Source: Ardenticatenales bacterium (GTDB taxonomy: Bacteria; Chloroflexota; Anaerolineae; Epilineales; Epilineaceae). From it: DNA of 64,000 bases. This document shows positions 15,865 to 23,439 of this stretch, one piece after another. Every line of letters begins with the position of its first letter. Position 1 is the first letter of the stretch. The position numbers and the translations under genes were made by a program. A model generated the notes under the pieces. That model searched no databases. It saw nothing but the letters and a program-made list of their open reading frames with translations, and was not told where the DNA came from. The stretch covers positions 105,480 to 169,479 of the forward strand of contig JADYYS010000050.1 of assembly GCA_020853525.1 (NCBI GenBank), given 5' to 3'.

Positions 15865-18800
15865 ATGCCGTCGTTCACCCACCTCCACGTCCACTCGGAC
15901 TACAGCCTTCTCGACGGCCTCGCCCGCATCCCGGACCTGGTCAAGACGGCCGCCGAGCGGAACTTCGACGCCCTGGCGCTGACGGACCACGGCGTGATGT
16001 TCGGTGCGGTGCAGTTCGTGCAGTACGCCAGGAAAGCCGGCATCAAGCCGATCATCGGCTGTGAGCTCTACGTCGCCAACCGGACGCGGTCCGATCGCGA
16101 CAGCCAGATCGACCGCAAGCCCTACCACCTGACGGCCCTCGCCGAGAACGAGGTCGGCTACCGCAACCTCCTCTCACTCGTCAGCCGCGCCCAGCTCGAG
16201 GGCTTCTACTACAAGCCGCGCGTCGACCGCGAGCTCCTCAGCGCGCACGCCGAGGGTGTGATCGTCTTCTCGGGCTGCCCGGCCGCCGAAGTCGCGCGCT
16301 GGCTCATGGAGGGCCAGTACGACAAGGCGCGCGAGGCGGCCGCTTGGTACGCCGACACGTTCCCCGGCCGCTACTACATCGAGCTCCAGGTCCACGACAT
16401 CCACTTCATCCCGCAGCTGAACAAGGATCTGCTCCGCCTGGCCGACGACCTCGGCCTGCCGACGGTGGCCACGAACGACGTCCACTACTGCCGCGAGACG
16501 GACGTCCGGGCGCACGAGGTCCTGCTGTGCGTCCAGACGCAGACCACCATGAACGACCCGAAGCGCATGAAGATCGGCGACACGTTCTACCTGCGCACGG
16601 CCGAGGAGATGGCCCACCTCTTCCGCGAGATGCCCCAGGCCCTCACGACGACCGCGGAGATCGCCGAGCGCTGCAACGTCACGCTCGACTTCGACGGCTA
16701 CAAGCTGCCGCAGTTCGACGTCCCCGCCGGCCACACCCCCGCCTCGTACCTGCGCGCGCTGTGCGACGCGGGCGTTGCGGAGCGCTACGACGTCGTGACC
16801 GACGCGGTGCGGGAGCGGCTGGACTACGAGCTGTCCGTCATCGGCCAGATGGGCTTCGACAGCTACTTCCTCATCGTCTGGGACCTCTGCCGCTTTGCCG
16901 CCGCCGAGGGCGTCTGGTGGAACGTCCGCGGCTCGGGCGCCGGCTCCATCGTCAGCTACGCCCTGCGGATCACGAACCTCGACCCTCTCCACCACCAACT
17001 GATCTTCGAGCGCTTCCTGAACCCGTCCCGCATCAGCATGCCCGACATCGACCTCGACTTCCCGGACGACCAGCGCGACCTGCTCATCCAGTACACGTTC
17101 CGCAAGTACGGCCACGACCGCGTGGCCCAGATCATCACGTTCGGGACGATGGGCGCCCGCGCCGCCATCCGCGACGCCGGCCGCGCTCTGGACTTCCCGC
17201 TCTCCGACGTCGATCGCGTCGCCCGCCTTGTGCCGGCGATCCCGGGCAAGGCGTGCGGGATCGCGGACGCGATGCGTCCCGGGACGGGCGAGGAGCCGAA
17301 CGAGTTCTACACGGCCGACCTCGTCCAGATCTACAAGGCCGAGCCGGACGTCAAGATCCTGCTCGATACGGCGCAGACGCTCGAGGGCGTCGCCCGCCAC
17401 GCCTCGACGCACGCGGCCGGCGTCGTGATCTGCGACCGGCCGCTCGTCGAGGTCGTCCCGCTCCACCGCCCGACGCGCGGCAGCGACGACGCGGCGGCGG
17501 TGGCCGACCTGCTGGCCGTCACGCAGTACAACATGAAGGACGTCGAGACGCTCGGGCTGCTGAAGGTGGACTTCCTCGGCCTATCGACGCTGACGGTGCT
17601 CCGCCGCGCCGCCGAGCTTGTCGAGCGCTACCACGGCGTGCGCTACACACTGGACAACATCCCGCTGGACGACCCGGCCATCTACCAGCTCCTGTCGGCC
17701 GGCAACGTCACCGGCGTGTTCCAGGTGGAAGGCGCCGGCATGCGCAAGATGCTGCGCGAGATGCGCCCCAACCGCTTCGAGCACGTCGTCGCCGCCATCG
17801 CCCTCTACCGCCCGGGGCCGATGGAGTACATCCCGACGTACATCAAGCGCCTGCACGGCGAGGAGCCCGTACGCTACCGCCACCCCCTCCTCGAGCCGAT
17901 CCTGTCCGAGACGTACGGCATCATCGTCTACCAGGAGCAGATCATCCAGATCGCCCGCGACCTGGCCGGCTACGATGCGGGCGAGGCGGACACGATCCGC
18001 AAGGCCGTCGGCAAGAAGATCAAAGCCGAGCTCGTCAAGCACCGCACGACGTTCGTCGAGGGCGCGGCGGCGAACGGGATCGCCCGACCGGTCGCCGAAG
18101 GGATCTTCGACGACATCGAGACGTTCGCCCGCTACGGCTTCAACAAAGCGCACGCCGCCGACTACGCCGTCATCGTCTGCCAGACCGCCTTCCTCAAGGC
18201 GCACCACCCGGTGGAATATGCCACGGCGCTGCTGTCCGTCGACCGCGACGACACCGCCAAGATCGCCGTGGTGGCGGCCGATAGCCGCCGCCAGGGGATC
18301 GCGCTCCTGCCGCCCAGCGTCGACGCGAGCGACCTCGACTTCGTCATCGAGGGTCTCGACGTCGAAGCGACGGACGACGCGGTCGGCACCCGGCGCAGCA
18401 TCCGCTTCGGCTTGGCCGCCATCAAGAACGTCGGCGAGGGGCAGTCCCGGGCGATCATGGCGGCGCGCGCGGATGGGCCGTTCGACGACCTGGACGACCT
18501 CTGCCGGCGCGTCGACCTGCGCCAGGTCGGCAAGCGCTCCCTCGAATCGCTGATGAAGGTCGGTGCGTTCGACCGCTACGGCACCCGCGCCGCGCTGCTG
18601 GCGACGATCGACCGGATGATGTCGACGAGCACGGCCCACCACCAGGCCAAGGACGTCGGTCAGCTCTCGCTCTTCGGCGGCATGGTCGATGCAGCGCAGC
18701 CGGCCATGGTCACACCGCTCCCCGACCTGCCGCGCGACGTCAAGACCGAGCTGACGTGGGAGAAGGAGTTGATCGGCCTCTACCTGTCCGACCACCCCCT

Positions 18801-19842
18801 CCACCGCCACGCCGCCGCGCTCGTCGAGACCATCACCGTCCTGTCCGGCGACATCGACGAGACGAAGGCGGGCCTGCCCGTGACGATGGCCGGCCTCGTG
18901 ACGAGCGTCCGCACCCTCGTCACGAAGAAGGGCGCCACGATGGCGTTCATCAAGATCGAGGACCTGCAGGGCGATGTCGAGCTCACGCTCTTCCCGCGCA
19001 CGTACGAGGCGACGCGCGACCTCTGGAAGGCGGATCGCGTCGTCCTCGTCCAGGGCAAGGTCGAGTACCGCGGCGACCGCCCGCAGATCCTCGTCGACAC
19101 GGCATGGTCGTACGATCCCGACGGCACGGGCGACGCCGATGTGGGCACCACCGGCGTCGATGCCGCGCCCGCGGCCGCGGTCTGGCGCGTGCCGGCGGCG
19201 GCCAACATCGCCGCGCCACTGGTGAACGGGACGTTCGACATGGCGTGGACGGCACCGAGGCCGACGCCGGCGAATGGCGCCCCGACGAACACGCCCCCGA
19301 TGGTAGGGGCACGGCATGCCGTGCCCATCGCCCGACCACCCGAGGCCAACGCGCCCGCCGATCCAAGCCCCGCGCTGCCGCGTTGGGTCACGGAAACGGA
19401 GAAGGTGATCGCGGAGGCCGAGCGGGGGATGCTTGGGCGTGCGCAGGCCCTCACCCCCCGACCCCCTCCCCCAAGGCTGGGGGAGGGGGAGGATCAGGGG
19501 GCGGTGGAAGAAGCACATGTCGCTTCCATCGTCGATTCTGTTTCCAACGGATCTACCCCCTCACCCCCCCAACCCACCCGCCCCGACGGCCCCACCTACC
19601 ACGTCGAAGTCCGCATCCCCCCCGGCCCCGACCAAGCAACGACCATCGGCCTGCTCAGCGAGGTCTTCAACCTCCTCATCGGCTTCAGCGGACCGGACCG
19701 CTTCTCCGTGATCCTGCCGAACGGCCACGAGCTCGTCGAGCTCGAGTTCCCGAACAACACCACCCGCTACTGCGTCGACCTGCTGCGCAAGCTCTCGACG
19801 ATGGTCGGCGACGAGCGGCGGATCAAGGTCGCGGCGCGGTGA
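15865..19842 (+). CDS. dnaE: DNA polymerase III alpha subunit with inserted repeats
   Basis: The 1325-residue replicative polymerase catalytic subunit. The N-terminal PHP domain starts with THLHVHSDYSLLDGLARIPD. The catalytic aspartates lie in MPDIDLDFPDD near residue 392, and YGFNKAHAADYAVI and YRPGPMEYIPTYI are typical DnaE motifs. The OB fold covers about 1005-1080 (VTMAGLVTSVRTLVTKKGAT). There is no DEDD exonuclease insertion, so proofreading would be separate. It is about 150 residues longer than usual because of a disordered Pro/Ala-rich segment (about 1085-1245). That segment contains two palindromic repeats in frame (19307-19326 and 19462-19489) and precedes a well-formed C-terminal domain (IGLLSEVFNLLIGFSGPDRF). 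The gene is single-copy in this window. Confidence 0.96.
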   Translation: MPSFTHLHVHSDYSLLDGLARIPDLVKTAAERNFDALALTDHGVMFGAVQFVQYARKAGIKPIIGCELYVANRTRSDRDSQIDRKPYHLTALAENEVGYRNLLSLVSRAQLEGFYYKPRVDRELLSAHAEGVIVFSGCPAAEVARWLMEGQYDKAREAAAWYADTFPGRYYIELQVHDIHFIPQLNKDLLRLADDLGLPTVATNDVHYCRETDVRAHEVLLCVQTQTTMNDPKRMKIGDTFYLRTAEEMAHLFREMPQALTTTAEIAERCNVTLDFDGYKLPQFDVPAGHTPASYLRALCDAGVAERYDVVTDAVRERLDYELSVIGQMGFDSYFLIVWDLCRFAAAEGVWWNVRGSGAGSIVSYALRITNLDPLHHQLIFERFLNPSRISMPDIDLDFPDDQRDLLIQYTFRKYGHDRVAQIITFGTMGARAAIRDAGRALDFPLSDVDRVARLVPAIPGKACGIADAMRPGTGEEPNEFYTADLVQIYKAEPDVKILLDTAQTLEGVARHASTHAAGVVICDRPLVEVVPLHRPTRGSDDAAAVADLLAVTQYNMKDVETLGLLKVDFLGLSTLTVLRRAAELVERYHGVRYTLDNIPLDDPAIYQLLSAGNVTGVFQVEGAGMRKMLREMRPNRFEHVVAAIALYRPGPMEYIPTYIKRLHGEEPVRYRHPLLEPILSETYGIIVYQEQIIQIARDLAGYDAGEADTIRKAVGKKIKAELVKHRTTFVEGAAANGIARPVAEGIFDDIETFARYGFNKAHAADYAVIVCQTAFLKAHHPVEYATALLSVDRDDTAKIAVVAADSRRQGIALLPPSVDASDLDFVIEGLDVEATDDAVGTRRSIRFGLAAIKNVGEGQSRAIMAARADGPFDDLDDLCRRVDLRQVGKRSLESLMKVGAFDRYGTRAALLATIDRMMSTSTAHHQAKDVGQLSLFGGMVDAAQPAMVTPLPDLPRDVKTELTWEKELIGLYLSDHPLHRHAAALVETITVLSGDIDETKAGLPVTMAGLVTSVRTLVTKKGATMAFIKIEDLQGDVELTLFPRTYEATRDLWKADRVVLVQGKVEYRGDRPQILVDTAWSYDPDGTGDADVGTTGVDAAPAAAVWRVPAAANIAAPLVNGTFDMAWTAPRPTPANGAPTNTPPMVGARHAVPIARPPEANAPADPSPALPRWVTETEKVIAEAERGMLGRAQALTPRPPPPRLGEGEDQGAVEEAHVASIVDSVSNGSTPSPPQPTRPDGPTYHVEVRIPPGPDQATTIGLLSEVFNLLIGFSGPDRFSVILPNGHELVELEFPNNTTRYCVDLLRKLSTMVGDERRIKVAAR
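19307..19326. repeat. In-gene palindrome, copy A (dnaE)
   Basis: GGGCACGGCATGCCGTGCCC is a perfect 20-nt palindrome preceded by GGTAG. It is read in frame as VGARHAVP. The same sequence occurs twice in hom in the same frame. Confidence 0.9.
19462..19489. repeat. In-gene C/G-rich palindrome (dnaE)
   Basis: A perfect 12-bp stem (19462-19473 with 19478-19489) with loop AGGC, surrounded by C-runs. It is in frame in the disordered linker of dnaE and encodes TPRPPPPRLGEGED. It is unrelated in sequence to the palindrome at 19307. Confidence 0.85.
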
Positions 19843-19873
19843 CGCGCGGGTCGCACGGCTCGATGTTCACGAC

Positions 19874-21559
19874 GTGCTCGATGATATCGATGGTTACAGC
19901 GTGATCGCGCGCCTGCGGCGACTGCCGCGCGGACTCATCGCTGTCCTGGCGCTGTCGCTGGCATTGAACAGCATCGGCGCCGGCTGGGGGCTGCCGAACG
20001 TCCGATCGTGGTCGAACGACGATCCGACGGCCAGGGTGCCGCTGCGGATCGGCGAAATCTGGTGCTGCGGCGACAACAAGTATCCGTACCTCCAACCATT
20101 GATCACGCGCGCCGTCTACGAGCCGGTCCTGGCGTGGTGGCGCGTGCGCGGCGACGTCGTCACACCATGCGACGACCTCGCCGACGAGGACTGCCACCGC
20201 CGGCCGTTCGAGCAGCTTGGCCTGCTCATGCGCCTGTCGCGCCTGCTCGCGGCGCTGATGGGCGCCGGCACCGTGGCAGCCGTCTACGCCCTCGCCTGGC
20301 GCCTGTACGCCGACCGCCGCGCCGCGCTCTTCGCCGCCTTCGCCGCCGCCGTCATCCACGAGCTCGTCCTGTTCAGCCACTGGGGCAACGTCGACGTCCC
20401 GTACCTCTTCTGGTTCGCGTGGTCCATCGTGGCCTTCGTCGACATCGTCGACCGCGGCCGGGTGCGGGACTACGCCGCGTTCGGGCTGCTGTCGTCGGCG
20501 GCGCTGTCGACCAAGGAGAGCATCGTCGGCGCCTACGTCCTCGTCGGCGCGGCGATCCTCGTCCTCCACGCGCGGCGGGCGCTGGCAGCGCGGCCGCCCG
20601 GCCAGGCCGCGCCGTACGCACTGCAGCGCTCCGTCACCGCCGACCCGCGGTTGACGGTCCTGCTCGTGTGCCTGTTCGGCTTCTACGGCCTCGTGAACAA
20701 CGTCGTCTTCAACTGGGCCGGCTTCCAGGCCCACGTCGGCCATTGGATCGGCGGCACCGGCATCGACCCGTGGAACGATCGCTTCACCGGCCACGCCGCG
20801 CTGTTGGCGACGTTCATGGCGCGTCTGCGCGACGCCGTCGGCTGGCCATGGCTCGCGGCGGCGGGCGTCGCGGTGGTGTGGGCGACGTGGCGCGACCGGC
20901 GGACGGCGTGGGTGCTGCTGCCGGCCGTCTCGTACTACCTGTTCACGATCGCGCCGATCCGGTACGCGTACACGCGCTTCACGCTGCCGGTGGCGATCCT
21001 GTTGGCCGTGCCGCTCGGCTGGCTTGCGGCCCGGGCGTTCGCCGGCAGCGCGAACGATAGGCGCGGCGGGCGGTGGATCGCGCAACGCGTCTTGGCGCTC
21101 ACGTTGGCGCTCGCGTTTGTACATGCCTTTCTCTACAGTGTGCACGCCGACGTCATGCTCCTCACGGACGGCCGCTTCGCCGCCGAACGATGGCTGACGG
21201 TCGAGGTGCCGCGCGACGTGGACGTCGTCGCGATCGGCTCGCCGAGCTACCTGCCGCGGCTCGACTGGCTCGGCTACGAGATCGAGCGCCTGGACGATGA
21301 CGAAGCGTCGCTCGCCGCGGTGCTGGCCGAGAACGCCGACGTCGTCGTCACGACGCGCCGCGCCCGCGCGCCCGGTATCGGCGCCGACGCGACGCTCGTC
21401 GACGAGCTCGTCGCGGCCGGATACACCGTGCGGTACGACGCGGCGAGTCCCGCGCCCCTCGCGCCGCTGCTCGGCACGGCCTACATCGAGTCGCGCGTGA
21501 ACCCGACGACGGTCATCCTGACGCGGGGGCGAGCCGCGGCGCCGGGCGCGGCACCGTGA
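19874..21559 (+). CDS. Multi-pass membrane glycosyltransferase, GT-C/ArnT-PMT-like
   Basis: A 561-residue integral membrane protein with roughly ten hydrophobic segments. After the first helix it has a luminal-type loop with SWSNDDPTARVPL, whose acidic residues fit the first-loop Asp pair of GT-C transferases. The segment HELVLFSHWGNVDVPYLFWF resembles the second conserved loop of the PMT/ArnT superfamily. Such enzymes transfer sugars from polyprenyl-phosphate donors to lipids or proteins. The C-terminal 100 residues form a soluble domain (VEVPRDVDVVAIGSPSYLPR). The start is GTG 19874, 31 nt after dnaE. It overlaps hom by 4 nt (GTGA). Family assignment is by pattern, so specificity is unknown. 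Confidence 0.72.
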   Translation: MLDDIDGYSVIARLRRLPRGLIAVLALSLALNSIGAGWGLPNVRSWSNDDPTARVPLRIGEIWCCGDNKYPYLQPLITRAVYEPVLAWWRVRGDVVTPCDDLADEDCHRRPFEQLGLLMRLSRLLAALMGAGTVAAVYALAWRLYADRRAALFAAFAAAVIHELVLFSHWGNVDVPYLFWFAWSIVAFVDIVDRGRVRDYAAFGLLSSAALSTKESIVGAYVLVGAAILVLHARRALAARPPGQAAPYALQRSVTADPRLTVLLVCLFGFYGLVNNVVFNWAGFQAHVGHWIGGTGIDPWNDRFTGHAALLATFMARLRDAVGWPWLAAAGVAVVWATWRDRRTAWVLLPAVSYYLFTIAPIRYAYTRFTLPVAILLAVPLGWLAARAFAGSANDRRGGRWIAQRVLALTLALAFVHAFLYSVHADVMLLTDGRFAAERWLTVEVPRDVDVVAIGSPSYLPRLDWLGYEIERLDDDEASLAAVLAENADVVVTTRRARAPGIGADATLVDELVAAGYTVRYDAASPAPLAPLLGTAYIESRVNPTTVILTRGRAAAPGAAP

Positions 21560-22833
21560 CCGCGGGCGACGTGACCGATCGGCGGGCGGTACAGGCCGTA
21601 CCGGTCATCGTCCTCGGCCTCGGCGGCGTCGGGCGCGCCTTGGTGCGCCAGATCGTCGCCGCGCGCCCGGCGCATGCGCGGCGCTTCGGCTTGGCGCTCC
21701 ATGTCGTGGCGCTGGCGGACAGTGGTGCCACGGCCGTCGCATCCCCGTTGGCGGGGGCACGGCATGCCGTGCCCCTACACGACCCGCTGTTGCTGGCGTT
21801 CGTCGACGCGAAGGCGGCAGGGCGCGGGCTGGTCGACGTGGCCGACGACCGAGCCGCGGTCATCCCATCCCCGCTGGTAGGGGCACGGCATGCCGTGCCC
21901 TCCTCGGGCACCCATGGCGATGCGCCCGCATGGCACCACATCCCCACCCCCCACGCCATCGTCGTCGACTGCACCGCCGCCGACGCCACCACCCCCCACC
22001 TCCGCGCCGCCCTCGAGCGGGGCTGGGACATCGTCCTGGCGAACAAGCTGCCGCTCGCCGGCCCACTCGACGACTTCGCGTTCCTGACCGGCAACGGCGT
22101 CGACGCCGGCGAGGGCGTCGTGCCCCGCCGCCGCGGCCGCGCGCGCTGGGAAGCCACCGTCGGCGCCGGCGTGCCGCTGATCGCCACGCTCTCGCGCCTC
22201 GTCGCGGCGGACGATGCGGTGGCGCGGATCGAGGGCACGTTCAGCGGCACGCTGAACTTCGTCGCCGCCGAGCTCCGCGCCGGCCGGCCGCTGTCGGAGA
22301 TCGTCCGCGAGGCGATGGCGCGCGGCTTCACGGAGCCCGACCCGCGCACGGATCTCGGCGGTCACGACATGGCACGCAAGGCGCTGATCCTGGCGCGGAT
22401 GCTCGGCTGGGAGATCCTCTTGGACGATGTGACCGTCCACGGCCTCTACCCACCCGAGTGGGATGACCCATCCCACCCGGATCACGTCGCCGATGTCGAC
22501 GCGTTCCTCGAGCGTCTCCCCGAACTCGACGCGCCTGCGGCCGAGCGCGTCGCGGCCGCGAAGGCCGCCGACGGCGTCTATCGGCTGGTCGCCATGATCG
22601 CCGATGGCCGCGCCGCCGTCACGCCAACCGTTGTGCCCGCCGACAGCCCGCTCGGCCGCCTTGCCGGCACGGACAACCTCGTCGCGTTCCACAGCCGGTG
22701 GTATGACACGGCGCCACTCGTGCTGCAAGGGCGCGGGGCGGGGGTCGAGGCGACGGCGTCGGGGGTGCTGGCGGACGTCGTCGATCTGGCGATGCGGCGG
22801 GGTGGAACGGCCGCACCTGTCGAGAGGGCATGA
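21556..22833 (+). CDS. hom: Homoserine dehydrogenase with two in-frame palindromic insertions
   Basis: A 425-residue enzyme of threonine/methionine biosynthesis that reduces aspartate semialdehyde to homoserine. It shows a Rossmann motif VIVLGLGGVGRALV, VVDCTA, VLANKLPLAG, the family motif EATVGAGVPLIATL, EGTFSGTLNF, EPDPRTDLGGHDMARK and YPPEW. There is no C-terminal ACT domain, only the catalytic core plus a short regulatory-like tail. Two copies of the VGARHAVP-coding palindrome (about residues 67-73 and 109-115) interrupt the variable region between Rossmann strands, with no effect on the reading frame. The GTG start overlaps the upstream gene by 4 nt. It is followed by an MmcQ gene. Confidence 0.9.
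   Translation: MTAGDVTDRRAVQAVPVIVLGLGGVGRALVRQIVAARPAHARRFGLALHVVALADSGATAVASPLAGARHAVPLHDPLLLAFVDAKAAGRGLVDVADDRAAVIPSPLVGARHAVPSSGTHGDAPAWHHIPTPHAIVVDCTAADATTPHLRAALERGWDIVLANKLPLAGPLDDFAFLTGNGVDAGEGVVPRRRGRARWEATVGAGVPLIATLSRLVAADDAVARIEGTFSGTLNFVAAELRAGRPLSEIVREAMARGFTEPDPRTDLGGHDMARKALILARMLGWEILLDDVTVHGLYPPEWDDPSHPDHVADVDAFLERLPELDAPAAERVAAAKAADGVYRLVAMIADGRAAVTPTVVPADSPLGRLAGTDNLVAFHSRWYDTAPLVLQGRGAGVEATASGVLADVVDLAMRRGGTAAPVERA
21754..21775. repeat. In-gene palindrome, copy B (hom)
   Basis: The 20-nt palindrome of copy A plus one extra base pair at each end, making 22 nt perfect. It is read in frame as AGARHAVPL. Confidence 0.9.
21881..21900. repeat. In-gene palindrome, copy C (hom)
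   Basis: The same perfect 20-nt palindrome, again preceded by GGTAG as in copy A. It is read in the same frame as LVGARHAVP, 106 nt after the end of copy B. Confidence 0.9.
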
Positions 22834-22865
22834 ACGTGCTCGATCGTCTCAAGAGGGAGGACACG

Positions 22866-23231
22866 ATGGCCACCGGTTTCGACGAGATGCGCGTGATGCT
22901 CCTGGCGAAGCCGGGCGCCGCCGAGGACTTCCCGTTCGGTCCCGAAACCCACGTCTTCAAGGTCGCCGGCAAGGTCTTCGCGATCATGGGCGCGGACGAC
23001 AGCTCCCCGGCCAACGTCAGCCTCAAGTGCGACCCCGATCTGGCGCCGCTCCTGCGCGAGCAATACGACGCGGTCATCCCCGGCTACCACCTGAACAAGG
23101 CCCACTGGAACACCGTCGTGCTCGACGGCAGCGTGCCGGATGAGGAACTGGGCGAGTGGGTGGCGATGTCGTATGACCTGGTGATCGCAGGACTGAGCAA
23201 GGCGGTGCGGGCGGGGTTGGGGGTGCGGTAG
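22866..23231 (+). CDS. MmcQ/YjbR family protein
   Basis: A 121-residue protein of the MmcQ/YjbR (DUF419) family, with a double-wing DNA-binding-like fold of uncertain function. Typical features are the opening FDEMRVMLLAKPGAAEDFPF, FKVAGKVFAIM, VSLKCDPD and the terminal GYHLNKAHWNTVVLDG. I prefer ATG 22866 because GGGAGG lies 5 nt upstream. An in-frame ATG at 22830 overlaps the hom stop and would add 12 residues. It is probably co-transcribed with hom. Confidence 0.85.
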   Translation: MATGFDEMRVMLLAKPGAAEDFPFGPETHVFKVAGKVFAIMGADDSSPANVSLKCDPDLAPLLREQYDAVIPGYHLNKAHWNTVVLDGSVPDEELGEWVAMSYDLVIAGLSKAVRAGLGVR

Positions 23232-23439
23232 GGAGGGTCGGGTCGATTAGGGGTCCCGGCCGCCGACGACCGGCTGACCGCCTCGCCAGTGGCGCAGAGC
23301 GCACGAGGGTGCGAACCGACATCGCATTCGACACACCCTTCGACAACCGCCCCTTGCGCCACCTGCCCCCATCCGACATACTGGCCCCACGCCGGCCCCA
23401 TTCCCTTCCGCGACGTCCTGGCCGGCCGGGAGGTTCCCG

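Noticed and set aside
16174..19518. Long minus-strand frames (430 and 645 codons) opposite dnaE
   Set aside because: dnaE motifs on the plus strand are unequivocal; the antisense products have no recognisable fold.
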